NCBI RefSeq assembly: GCF_022024275.1
Contig: NZ_CP091804.1
Span: forward strand, 2,126,501-2,190,500
Length of the DNA: 64,000 nucleotides
Source of the DNA: Sphingopyxis sp. BSN-002
Lineage (GTDB): Bacteria > Pseudomonadota > Alphaproteobacteria > Sphingomonadales > Sphingomonadaceae
Reading direction: 5' to 3'
The notes under the pieces are model-generated. The model searched no databases. It worked only from the letters and a program-made list of their open reading frames with translations, and was not told where the DNA came from. Within the stretch, counting starts at the first letter, position 1. Each line of letters opens with the position of its first letter. Made by a program: the position numbers and the translations under genes. Positions 28,412-35,949 of this stretch are shown piece by piece.

Positions 28412-28855
28412 ATGGCAGGTTTTCTGGGGGTGACGATGCTTTGGGTCAAAGCCGCGCATGTCATCTTCGTGATCTTCTTCATGGCCGGCCTGTTCATGAT
28501 GCCGCGCTTCTTCGTCTATCACCACCAATGCGCAGTGGGATCCGACGAGGACAGGAAGTGGATCGAGCGCGAGGATCGCCTGCGCAAGATCATCCTGATG
28601 CCCGCGATCCTGTTCGTCTGGATCTTCGGGCTGATGCTCGCCTTCAATGGCGATACCTGGCACGAAGGCTGGTTCATCGCCAAATTCCTGATCGTGATCG
28701 CGCTTTCGGGCTATCATGGCTGGATGATCGGCTATGCGAAGAAGCTCGCCAAAGGTCAGCGCCCGCTGACCGAGAAGCAGCTGCGAATGCTCAACGAAGT
28801 CCCCGGCATCGCCGCGGCGCTCATCGTCATTCTGGTGATCGTCCGTCCCTTCTGA
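28412..28855 (+). CDS. hemJ: protoporphyrinogen IX oxidase HemJ
   Basis: Membrane enzyme replacing HemG/HemY in oxidising protoporphyrinogen IX. The 147-residue protein has four predicted membrane helices: LWVKAAHVIFVIFFMAGLFM with the conserved His, ILMPAILFVWIFGLMLAF, WFIAKFLIVIALSGYHGWMI with a second His, and the last IAAALIVILVIV. The motifs AHVIF, MPRFFVYH and SGYHGWM match the UPF0093/HemJ family. Its place after hemE supports the haem role. The partner electron acceptor is unknown. Confidence 0.93.
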   Translation: MAGFLGVTMLWVKAAHVIFVIFFMAGLFMMPRFFVYHHQCAVGSDEDRKWIEREDRLRKIILMPAILFVWIFGLMLAFNGDTWHEGWFIAKFLIVIALSGYHGWMIGYAKKLAKGQRPLTEKQLRMLNEVPGIAAALIVILVIVRPF

Positions 28856-29050
28856 GGCACCATCTCGGCGCAGGCCCGATTGACTTGGGCAAAAGCCGGT
28901 TATAGGGGCCGATCAACCCCGTTTCCGAGCGGGCGGCGCATTGATGCGCCGAGCTATCTGTAACGGTCGTCCCACGGCCGGATAGGCACCAGCCGGTGCG
29001 ACGAATTTTAGTCCAAATCTCTCCTGAATTTTCTACCCGGAATCTGTCCC

Positions 29051-30307
29051 ATGCATCTTAAAGAACTTAAAACCAAGGCGCCTGCCCAGCTCGTCGAAAT
29101 GGCGGAAGAACTGGGCGTCGAGGGCGCCTCGACCTTGCGCAAGCAGGACCTGATGTTCTCGATCCTGAAGGAACTCGCCGAAGAGGGCGAGGAAATCATC
29201 GGATCGGGCACGATCGAGGTTCTCCCGGACTCGTTCGGTTTCCTGCGCTCATCGGACGCCAATTATCTCGCCGGTCCCGACGACATCTATGTCTCGCCGA
29301 ACCAGGTCCGCAAATATGGCCTGCGCACCGGTGACACCGTCGAGGGCGAAATCCGCGCGCCGAAGGACGGCGAGCGCTATTTCGCGCTGACCAAGCTGAT
29401 CAAGGTCAATTTCGACGATCCGGAAGCGGTGCGTCACCGCGTCAATTTCGACAATTTGACGCCGCTCTATCCGAACCAGAAGCTGTCGCTCGATACGGTC
29501 GATCCGACGGTCAAGGACAAGTCGGCCCGCGTCATCGACCTCGTCAGCCCGCAGGGCAAGGGCCAGCGCGCACTGATCGTCGCGCCGCCGCGTACGGGTA
29601 AGACGGTGCTGCTACAGAATATCGCCAAGGCGATCACCGACAACCACCCCGAGGTTTACCTGATCGTCCTTCTCGTCGACGAACGTCCCGAGGAAGTCAC
29701 CGACATGCAGCGCAGCGTGAACGGCGAGGTCGTCTCCTCGACCTTCGACGAACCCGCGACGCGTCACGTCCAGGTCGCCGAAATGGTGATCGAGAAGGCG
29801 AAGCGCCTCGTCGAGCACAAGAAGGATGTGGTGATCCTCCTCGACTCGATCACGCGCCTCGGCCGCGCCTACAACACTGTCGTACCGAGCTCGGGCAAGG
29901 TGCTGACCGGCGGTGTCGACGCCAATGCGCTCCAGCGTCCGAAGCGTTTCTTCGGCGCCGCGCGTAACATCGAGGAAGGCGGTTCGCTGTCGATCATCGC
30001 CACCGCGCTGATCGACACCGGCAGCCGCATGGACGAAGTGATCTTCGAAGAATTCAAGGGCACGGGTAACTCGGAAATCGTGCTCGACCGCAAGGTTGCC
30101 GACAAGCGCATCTTCCCGTCGCTCGACGTCGGAAAGTCGGGCACCCGCAAGGAAGAATTGCTCGTCGAGAAGGACAAGCTCAGCAAAATGTGGGTCCTGC
30201 GCCGCATCCTCATGCAGATGGGCACCGTCGACGCGATGGAATTCCTGCTCGACAAGATCAAGGATTCGAAGACGAACGAAGATTTCTTCGACAGCATGAA
30301 CCAGTAA
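29051..30307 (+). CDS. rho: transcription termination factor Rho
   Basis: Hexameric RNA-dependent ATPase that terminates transcription. The 418-residue product starts [20 protein letters not shown], with an N-terminal helical domain, the RNA-binding cold-shock-like region [17 protein letters not shown] and [19 protein letters not shown], Walker [16 protein letters not shown], Walker [18 protein letters not shown], the Q-loop and R-loop ([18 protein letters not shown]) and the usual C-terminus. Length is normal. A 195-nt gap after hemJ probably holds its promoter and leader. In E. coli Rho autoregulates in its leader; that is not shown here. Confidence 0.98.
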   Translation: MHLKELKTKAPAQLVEMAEELGVEGASTLRKQDLMFSILKELAEEGEEIIGSGTIEVLPDSFGFLRSSDANYLAGPDDIYVSPNQVRKYGLRTGDTVEGEIRAPKDGERYFALTKLIKVNFDDPEAVRHRVNFDNLTPLYPNQKLSLDTVDPTVKDKSARVIDLVSPQGKGQRALIVAPPRTGKTVLLQNIAKAITDNHPEVYLIVLLVDERPEEVTDMQRSVNGEVVSSTFDEPATRHVQVAEMVIEKAKRLVEHKKDVVILLDSITRLGRAYNTVVPSSGKVLTGGVDANALQRPKRFFGAARNIEEGGSLSIIATALIDTGSRMDEVIFEEFKGTGNSEIVLDRKVADKRIFPSLDVGKSGTRKEELLVEKDKLSKMWVLRRILMQMGTVDAMEFLLDKIKDSKTNEDFFDSMNQ

Positions 30308-30316
30308 GCCCACGCG

Positions 30317-30610
30317 ATGGCCGTGATCGAGCATGCCTTGCTCCCCGTGCGTGCGGGAAGCGAAGCGGCGTTCGAGGCGGCCGTCGCCGAGGCGCGACCT
30401 TTGATAGAGGCCTCGCCCGGCTTTATTTCGTTGCAAATCCGACGGCCGACCGGAACCGGACAGCCCTATCTGCTGTTGGCCGAATGGAGGTCAATCGCGG
30501 ATCATCGCGATGGCTTCCGGCAATCGGATCGCTATCAGCAGTGGCGCGCGCTGCTGCATCGCTTTTATGACCCGGTGCCCGAGGTCAGCTATTTCGGAGA
30601 GGCGCTGTAA
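30317..30610 (+). CDS. antibiotic biosynthesis monooxygenase (ABM) domain protein
   Basis: Small dimeric ferredoxin-like-fold protein. The 97-residue product starts MAVIEHALLPVRAGSEAAFE and contains ASPGFISLQIRRPTG, LLLAEWRSIADHRDGF and RYQQWRALLHRFYDP, typical of ABM/YgiN-like domains. Such proteins include haem-degrading and quinol monooxygenases and many of unknown role, so the activity cannot be assigned. It starts 9 nt after rho and its stop overlaps the TerC gene start by one base, so it belongs to that operon. Confidence 0.8.
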   Translation: MAVIEHALLPVRAGSEAAFEAAVAEARPLIEASPGFISLQIRRPTGTGQPYLLLAEWRSIADHRDGFRQSDRYQQWRALLHRFYDPVPEVSYFGEAL

Positions 30611-31263
30611 TGGACTTTTCGGCGATCTTCACCGGCTCGGGGCTGATCCTGCTCGGGCAGATCATCATCGGCGACCTTACCATGGCCGGCGACAATGTGC
30701 TGATCATGGGGACGATCGCGGGCCGCCTGCCCGAACGCGAGCGCAAGCGCGTGCTGATGCTCGGCGTCGGTATGGCGCTGGTTTTCCTCGTCACCTTCGC
30801 GACGATCGCGACGCAGCTGCTCAAGATCACCGGCCTCGTCTTTGCGGGCGGGCTGCTGCTCTTGTGGGTCGCGTACAATATGTATCGTGAGATCCGACCG
30901 CAGCCGGCCACCGGCCCGGTCGACGATCCGGCAACCCCCGAGGTCGAGGGCGAACCCGCGAAACAGAGCTTCTTGAAGGCCGCTATCTCGATCATGATCG
31001 CCGACCTGTCGATGAGCATCGACAATGTCCTGCTCGTTGCATCGATCGCGCGCGAGAATCCGGCCTTGCTGTTCGTTGGCATGACCTTCACGGTGCTGGT
31101 CATGGGGCTAGCGGCGAATTATGTCGCCAAGCTGCTGCAGCGTTATCACTGGATCGCCTGGGTCGGGCTGGTGGTGATCCTCTATGTCGCGCTGAAGATG
31201 ATTTACGACGGGTGGGTCGATCCCGAAATCGGCCTGGGGCATTTGTTCGGATGGGTGCGTTGA
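30610..31263 (+). CDS. TerC family integral membrane protein (first of two)
   Basis: Predicted inner-membrane transporter of the TerC/YjbE group; family members include manganese exporters and tellurium-resistance proteins. The 217-residue product has about six or seven helices and two repeats of the family motif, IIGDLTMAGDNVLIMGT and MIADLSMSIDNVLLVAS, with membrane-embedded Asp/Asn. A hydrophilic, acidic loop of about 30 residues separates the halves. The second TerC gene follows 1 nt later. The substrate here is unknown. Confidence 0.88.
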   Translation: MDFSAIFTGSGLILLGQIIIGDLTMAGDNVLIMGTIAGRLPERERKRVLMLGVGMALVFLVTFATIATQLLKITGLVFAGGLLLLWVAYNMYREIRPQPATGPVDDPATPEVEGEPAKQSFLKAAISIMIADLSMSIDNVLLVASIARENPALLFVGMTFTVLVMGLAANYVAKLLQRYHWIAWVGLVVILYVALKMIYDGWVDPEIGLGHLFGWVR

Positions 31264-31264
31264 A

Positions 31265-31987
31265 ATGATTTGGGACATGATCTTGTCGGCCGGGGCGTCG
31301 GCGCCGGCATCGGGCGGAATCTGGGGCGCGATCGTCCATGATTTTTCGAACATCACTGAACCGGCGGCGTTCACCGCCTTCATCCAGGTGTTGCTGATCG
31401 ACCTTGTCCTTGCAGGCGACAATGCGATCGTCGTTGGTGCACTCGCTGCGGGCCTGCCCGCCGACCAGCGCCGCAAGGTCATCCTGATCGGTGTCGGTGC
31501 CGCACTGGTGCTGCGCATCGGCTTCGCGCTGGTCGTGCAGCAGCTGCTCGGCATCGTCGGGCTCGTGCTCGCAGGCGGCATCCTGCTCCTCTGGGTGGCA
31601 TGGCGCATGTGGCGCGACATCCGCAGCGGCCATGGCGAATCGGCCGGCTCGCCGGAAATTGCTGGTGACGAGGATTCGGGGCTTCGTCCGGCAAAGACCT
31701 TTGCCGCGGCCGCCTGGGGCGTCGCGGTCGCCGACGTGTCGATGAGCCTCGACAATGTCCTTGCGGTCGCGGGTGCGGCGCGCGAGCATCCGGGGATCCT
31801 GATCGTCGGGCTGATCTTTGCGGTCGCGATGATGGGCGTTGCGGCCAACATCATCGCCAAATATATCGAGCGCTATCGCTGGATCGCGTGGGTCGGGCTG
31901 CTCGTCATCCTGTACGTCGCGATCAAGATGATCTGGGACGGCTGGCACGACGTGCATCCGCATTTCATGAGCTTTATCGGCGGCTGA
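31265..31987 (+). CDS. TerC family integral membrane protein (second of two)
   Basis: Paralogue of the preceding protein (240 residues), with the two motifs LLIDLVLAGDNAIVVGALA and AVADVSMSLDNVLAVAGAA and the end YVAIKMIWDGWHDV, which parallels YVALKMIYDGWVD in its neighbour. A longer N-terminus (about 30 residues) precedes the first helix. The motif LVLAGDNAIVVG is the common TerC form, while the first copy has LTMAGDNVLIMG. Such tandem pairs probably arose by duplication and may form a heteromer; the latter is inference. Confidence 0.88.
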   Translation: MIWDMILSAGASAPASGGIWGAIVHDFSNITEPAAFTAFIQVLLIDLVLAGDNAIVVGALAAGLPADQRRKVILIGVGAALVLRIGFALVVQQLLGIVGLVLAGGILLLWVAWRMWRDIRSGHGESAGSPEIAGDEDSGLRPAKTFAAAAWGVAVADVSMSLDNVLAVAGAAREHPGILIVGLIFAVAMMGVAANIIAKYIERYRWIAWVGLLVILYVAIKMIWDGWHDVHPHFMSFIGG

Positions 31988-31992
31988 CCGGG

Positions 31993-32448
31993 ATGCCATC
32001 GCCTTCAGGGTCGATGACCGACGATGCGATGGTGCCGGTTGCGCGGATATTGGGTCGCGGCGAGGCTTTGACGGTCGCCGCGATGCTTGATGCTGCCGGG
32101 ATCATCGTCCATGTCGGCGGCGAATATTACGCAAGCGTTTCGCCCGACATCGTCGCGATCGGCGGCTTTCGGCTGACAGTGCCGGCGTGGCAGCATGAGG
32201 ATGCGTCGGCGATTCTTGCCGAAATGCTCGCGGCACCCGAACCCGAACCCAACGGACATACTGCGAGGGCTTTTGGCCGCCTTGCTGTGGCCATGGGCGG
32301 GTTCCTGGGCATGACGACGCTGCCCTATGCGCTTCTCTATGGCGTTCAGTCGTTGGCGGTTCTGCTCTATTCACCGCTTTTCCTGCTGCAGGTCCCCGTC
32401 AATCCGCAAAGTCGCGCCGATTACTATCTGGGCGAGGTTTCCGGTTGA
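31993..32448 (+). CDS. DUF2007-like membrane-anchored protein
   Basis: The 151-residue product (start ATG 31993; ATG 32014 with AGGG just upstream is equally possible and gives 144 residues) has an N-terminal region, VPVARILGRGEALTVAAMLD and AAGIIVHVGGEYYAS, that resembles DUF2007 signal-transducing domains (swap of a bound ligand is unproven). The C-terminal part has hydrophobic segments around LAVAMGGFLGMTTLPYALLY and VLLYSPLFLLQVP, suggesting membrane attachment. It follows the TerC pair by a few bases on the same strand. Function unknown. Confidence 0.6.
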   Translation: MPSPSGSMTDDAMVPVARILGRGEALTVAAMLDAAGIIVHVGGEYYASVSPDIVAIGGFRLTVPAWQHEDASAILAEMLAAPEPEPNGHTARAFGRLAVAMGGFLGMTTLPYALLYGVQSLAVLLYSPLFLLQVPVNPQSRADYYLGEVSG

Positions 32449-32479
32449 ACTTGCCGGTCCCTGACCCGATCTGATCACC

Positions 32480-32881
32480 ATGTCCCAGCTTCATATGACT
32501 CGCGTTGCCGTCGGCTGCCCCGACTTCGCTTCACTGGAAGCCCGGATTCAAATGCGTGCGGAGGGTAGCGAGGTCCGGTTCACCACACGGTTCAAGCCGA
32601 AACGCGCCGACGAGCTGGTCGGCGGCAAACTGCATTTCATCGTCAAGCACACGCTCGTCGGGCGTGTCGAGATTCTGCGCTTCGACGAGCGCGAGGATGG
32701 TCGGATCGATATCGTCTGCGTCGCCGCGCTCGAACGCGTCCATCCGCAGCCGAAGCGCGCACATCAGGGTTGGCGGTACCTGACCGACGCCGACGCACCG
32801 AAAGGCGTCGACGACGGCGACGGTATTGGAGAGCTGCCGCCCGAGCTTTACCGCGAACTTGCCGAGCTCAGTCTGATCTAG
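32480..32881 (+). CDS. DUF1489 family protein
   Basis: Small alphaproteobacterial protein of unknown function. The 133-residue product starts MSQLHMTRVAVGCPDFASLE and has FTTRFKPKRADELVGGKLHF, VKHTLVGRVEILRFDE and AHQGWRYLTDADAPKG, the family blocks as I know them. Length fits (about 130-145). It ends convergently with the glutamate-synthase-like gene, the stop codons overlapping by 4 nt (32878-32881). Confidence 0.85.
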   Translation: MSQLHMTRVAVGCPDFASLEARIQMRAEGSEVRFTTRFKPKRADELVGGKLHFIVKHTLVGRVEILRFDEREDGRIDIVCVAALERVHPQPKRAHQGWRYLTDADAPKGVDDGDGIGELPPELYRELAELSLI

Positions 32882-34455
32882 CAGGCCGCGCGGAAGCTGT
32901 CCGCGCGCGCCATCGCCCAGTAGCGGGCGCCGGCGACCGAGTCCGGATCGTCGAGCAGCACGCCGCGCTCGTAGAATTTATAGATGCGGTCGATCGAGTC
33001 CGAGCGTGCCGAATTGAGCCGCTCGTGGAGATGATGCGGGCGGATCTCCCACGGATTTTCCAGCCCCATCGCACAGCTGATGTCCCAGAGCGCGTTCACC
33101 GTAGCCGCCTGAAAACGGCGAACGCGTTCGGCTTTCTCCTCAACCACGAGCCCGCGCTGGCGGCCGAGATCCTGCGTTGCGACCCCGGTCGGGCAATGGT
33201 CGGTGTGGCATTTGAGCGACTGGACGCAGCCGAGCGTGAACATGAAGGCGCGCGCGGCGTTCGACCAGTCGGCGCCGAGCGCGCAATTGATAGCGAGCCC
33301 CGCTCCTGAATGCACCTTGCCCGACGCGGCGAGGCGGATTTCTTCCTTGAGCCCGCAGCCGACGAGGGCGTTGCGGACGAAGATCAGTCCTTCGCGCAGC
33401 GGCATGCCGATGCTGTTCGAAAATTCGACGGGCGCCGCGCCGGTTCCACCCTCGGCGCCATCGACGACGATGAAGTCGAGGCGGATTCCGGTCTCGATCA
33501 TCGCCTTCATGACGGCATAAACCTCGTGCGGCTGGCCGACGCACAGCTTGATCCCGACTGGCTTCCCACCCGATAATTCGCGTAGTTTTGCGGCCCATTC
33601 GATCATCTCGACGGGGCTTCCGAACGCGGAATGCGCGGCAGGCGAGATGCAGTCCTGTCCTTCGGGAACGCCGCGCGTCGCGGCGATCTCTGCGCTGACC
33701 TTGGCGCCGGGAAGGACCCCGCCGTGCCCGGGCTTGGCGCCCTGGCTCAATTTGATCTCGATCATCTTGATCTGGTCTTCGGCGGCGCGGTCGCGGAAGC
33801 GCTCGGGGTCGAAATGGCCCGTCGCATCGCGGCAGCCGAAATAGCCGCTACCAAGCTCCCAGACGATGTCGCCGCCGTGGATGCGGTGATAGGGGCTGAA
33901 GCTCCCTTCGCCGGTGTCGTGATAGAAATTGCCGAGCTTCGCGCCGAGGTTGAGCGCCTGAATCGCGTTCGCGCCGAGCGAGCCGAAGCTCATCGCCGAA
34001 ATGTTGAGCAACGCCGGCTGGTAGGGCTTCGAACATTGCGCGGTGCCGACGGTCGGGCGCTGCGTCCGGTCGGCGGCTTCCGCGGGCGCCATGCTGTGGC
34101 TCATCCACTCATATTCGTCCGAATAGACGTCGAGTTCGGTCCCGAAGGGATGGCTGTCGAGTTCGCCCTTGGCGCGCGCATAGACGATGTCGCGCTCGAC
34201 GCGTGCGAACGGACGGCCTTCGAGCGGGCTTTCGACGATATAGGCATAGAGGAAGGGGCGTGCCGCCTCGAACAACCAGCGGATGCGCGCGATCAGCGGA
34301 AAGTTGCGGCGGAGGCTGTGGTGGCGCTGAAGCGCATCATAGAGCGCGAGGAGGAGCAGGGGCACCCAGAGCAGCAAAGTCCAGCGGGCGGGCGGCCACC
34401 AGCCGGCGAGCACGATGATGGCGATCAGGATCGGAAAGGCGATCAGGCGGTGCAT
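32878..34455 (-). CDS. FMN-binding glutamate synthase-like protein, membrane-anchored
   Basis: The 525-residue product has one or two N-terminal hydrophobic helices (LIAFPILIAIIVLAGWWPP, TLLLWVPLLLLAL), then a soluble region matching the FMN-binding domain of glutamate synthase large subunits (GltB domain 2): ALLNISAMSFGSLGANAIQA, HDTGEGSFSPYH, KPGHGGVLPGAKVS, IVVDGAEGGTGAAP and TLGCVQSLKCHTDHCPTGVA with Cys that could bind a 3Fe-4S cluster. There is no glutaminase domain, so it cannot itself use glutamine. Single-domain relatives are widespread and uncharacterised; one route is a glutamate-synthase-like oxidoreductase. Confidence 0.88.
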   Translation of the reverse strand: MHRLIAFPILIAIIVLAGWWPPARWTLLLWVPLLLLALYDALQRHHSLRRNFPLIARIRWLFEAARPFLYAYIVESPLEGRPFARVERDIVYARAKGELDSHPFGTELDVYSDEYEWMSHSMAPAEAADRTQRPTVGTAQCSKPYQPALLNISAMSFGSLGANAIQALNLGAKLGNFYHDTGEGSFSPYHRIHGGDIVWELGSGYFGCRDATGHFDPERFRDRAAEDQIKMIEIKLSQGAKPGHGGVLPGAKVSAEIAATRGVPEGQDCISPAAHSAFGSPVEMIEWAAKLRELSGGKPVGIKLCVGQPHEVYAVMKAMIETGIRLDFIVVDGAEGGTGAAPVEFSNSIGMPLREGLIFVRNALVGCGLKEEIRLAASGKVHSGAGLAINCALGADWSNAARAFMFTLGCVQSLKCHTDHCPTGVATQDLGRQRGLVVEEKAERVRRFQAATVNALWDISCAMGLENPWEIRPHHLHERLNSARSDSIDRIYKFYERGVLLDDPDSVAGARYWAMARADSFRAAC

Positions 34456-34474
34456 CGCGAAGCCCTCGCTCCGG

Positions 34475-34873
34475 TCACCCCGCCTGCGCCGCGAGCATCG
34501 CCGCCATCTTCTCCCACACCTTGTTTATCGCCTTGAGAGGGCGAACCATAACTTTGAAATCACTAATCTTTCCGTCTTCGTTCCAGCGAATGATGTCGAC
34601 GCCGTTGATCTGGATGCCGTCGAGCTCGCTCTGGAATTCGAGCATCGCCTGATCGCCATCGATGATTTCGCGCAAATAGCGGAAATTCTCGCCGCCGAGC
34701 ACATGGCTCGCCGCGTGGAGATAGGCGAAGACCTTGTCGCGGCCCTCCTGCGGGGTGTGGACGACGGGGGAGTGGAACACCGCGTCTTCAGCGAGGATGG
34801 TCTTCAGTGCTTGCGGGTCGCCCGCCTCCATATAGGCGTGCCAGGCGGCGACGCCTTCGCGCGCGGCGCTCAT
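34475..34873 (-). CDS. NTF2-like (SnoaL) family protein
   Basis: Predicted alpha+beta barrel protein of the nuclear transport factor 2/SnoaL-like fold. The 132-residue product starts MSAAREGVAAWHAYMEAGDP and has LKTILAEDAVFHSPVVHTP, LGGENFRYLREIIDGDQAML and DIIRWNEDGKISDFKVMVRP, typical of the fold. Catalytic function cannot be inferred. It is coupled to the dienelactone hydrolase gene by a 4-nt overlap, so the two may act on the same small molecule. Confidence 0.82.
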   Translation of the reverse strand: MSAAREGVAAWHAYMEAGDPQALKTILAEDAVFHSPVVHTPQEGRDKVFAYLHAASHVLGGENFRYLREIIDGDQAMLEFQSELDGIQINGVDIIRWNEDGKISDFKVMVRPLKAINKVWEKMAAMLAAQAG

Positions 34874-35568
34874 GCGAGATGCTCGGCGAGGAAGGCGCGG
34901 GTGCGGCTGTCGGCGAGCTGCGCGGCTGTTTCGTCGCGGCGGTCGCCGTTCGTCGCGGCGAAGCCATGGTCGAGCCCTTCATAGTCGTAGAGCGTGACCT
35001 TCGGATGCGGGTCGAGCGCCTCGTGCATCTTCGCCTGCGCCTCGGGGCTCACGAAATGGTCGGCGGTCGGGATGTGAAGCATCAGCGGCCTTGCGATCGC
35101 GTGGCTTTCGTTCAGCATCTGATCGATCATCACGCCATAATAGCCGACCGACACATCGATATCGGTGCGCGCTGCGGCCATATAGGCGAGGCGGCCGCCG
35201 AGGCAGTAGCCTGCGCAGCCGACTTTGGTCGCGCCCTGACCGTGGAGCCAGCGGATCGCTGCCTCGATATCCTTCACCCCGTCGTCGGCGTCATATTGGC
35301 CGAAATAGCCAAACGCCTGCTGCAGCTCGGCGTCGACATCGGGGTTGAGTTCGACCCCGGGCGCGAAGCGCCAGAAGAGGTCGGGGGCGATCGCAAGATA
35401 GCCCTGCGCCGCCCAGTCGTCGCATTTCTCACGGATGCCGGCGTTCACGCCGAAGATTTCGGGGATGACGATGATCGCGCGCGACGAATCGGCGTCGGGG
35501 CGCGCGACATAGGCCGGGATCTCGCTCGTCCCGTCGAGCGCGGGGATGGTGATGTTCGTCGCGGACAT
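34870..35568 (-). CDS. dienelactone hydrolase family protein
   Basis: Predicted alpha/beta hydrolase. The 232-residue product starts MSATNITIPALDGTSEIPAY. It has the oxyanion region IVIPEIFGVNAGIREKCDDW, the nucleophile elbow KVGCAGYCLGGRLAYMAA (catalytic Cys in GYCLGG, the dienelactone hydrolase hallmark), an Asp in the region TADHFVSPEA and a His in YEGLDHGFAA. The triad Cys-Asp-His is typical. Specificity is unknown; relatives cleave dienelactone or other esters. Operon with the NTF2-like gene. Confidence 0.88.
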   Translation of the reverse strand: MSATNITIPALDGTSEIPAYVARPDADSSRAIIVIPEIFGVNAGIREKCDDWAAQGYLAIAPDLFWRFAPGVELNPDVDAELQQAFGYFGQYDADDGVKDIEAAIRWLHGQGATKVGCAGYCLGGRLAYMAAARTDIDVSVGYYGVMIDQMLNESHAIARPLMLHIPTADHFVSPEAQAKMHEALDPHPKVTLYDYEGLDHGFAATNGDRRDETAAQLADSRTRAFLAEHLA

Positions 35569-35664
35569 GAGGGAAGCTCCTGACTCTTGCCAATTGGGAG
35601 GGAAAGCGCGAAGCTAGCCGCCGTTGGAGCGCGGCTCAAGCGCGTAAAGGGGCGGAGACGGACG

Positions 35665-35949
35665 ATGAAATTCAATATCGAGATCGATTGCACCCCCGAG
35701 GAAGCGCGGCGGCTGTTCGGGCTTCCCGACCTCGAGCCGCTGCACGACATCTATCTGTCGCGCGTCAAGGAGCTGATGGCGAAGGGCATCACTCCCGATA
35801 TGGTCCAGCAGATGGTCAAGACCTGGGTGCCGATGGGCGGCAGCGGCCTCGAACTCGTCCAGTCGCTGCTCGGCCAGTTCGGCGGCGGCCTGATGGGTGG
35901 TTCGAAGTCGGGCGACGACGACAAGGGCTCCAAGGGGCGTAAAAGCTGA
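35665..35949 (+). CDS. small conserved protein (DUF6489-like) upstream of mnmE
   Basis: The 94-residue product starts MKFNIEIDCTPEEARRLFGL and continues with PDLEPLHDIYLSRVKELMAK, then a Gly-rich C-terminal tail ending KGSKGRKS. I recall such proteins just upstream of mnmE in Sphingomonadales (DUF6489 family), but the function is unknown. An ATG with GGCGGAGACG upstream gives the start. Its stop TGA at 35947-35949 overlaps a CTG (CTGA) that is the likely mnmE start. Confidence 0.72.
   Translation: MKFNIEIDCTPEEARRLFGLPDLEPLHDIYLSRVKELMAKGITPDMVQQMVKTWVPMGGSGLELVQSLLGQFGGGLMGGSKSGDDDKGSKGRKS

Noticed and set aside
28856..29050. Possible riboswitch or tRNA in the rho leader
   Set aside because: Only short imperfect stems were seen and no cloverleaf or known aptamer core.
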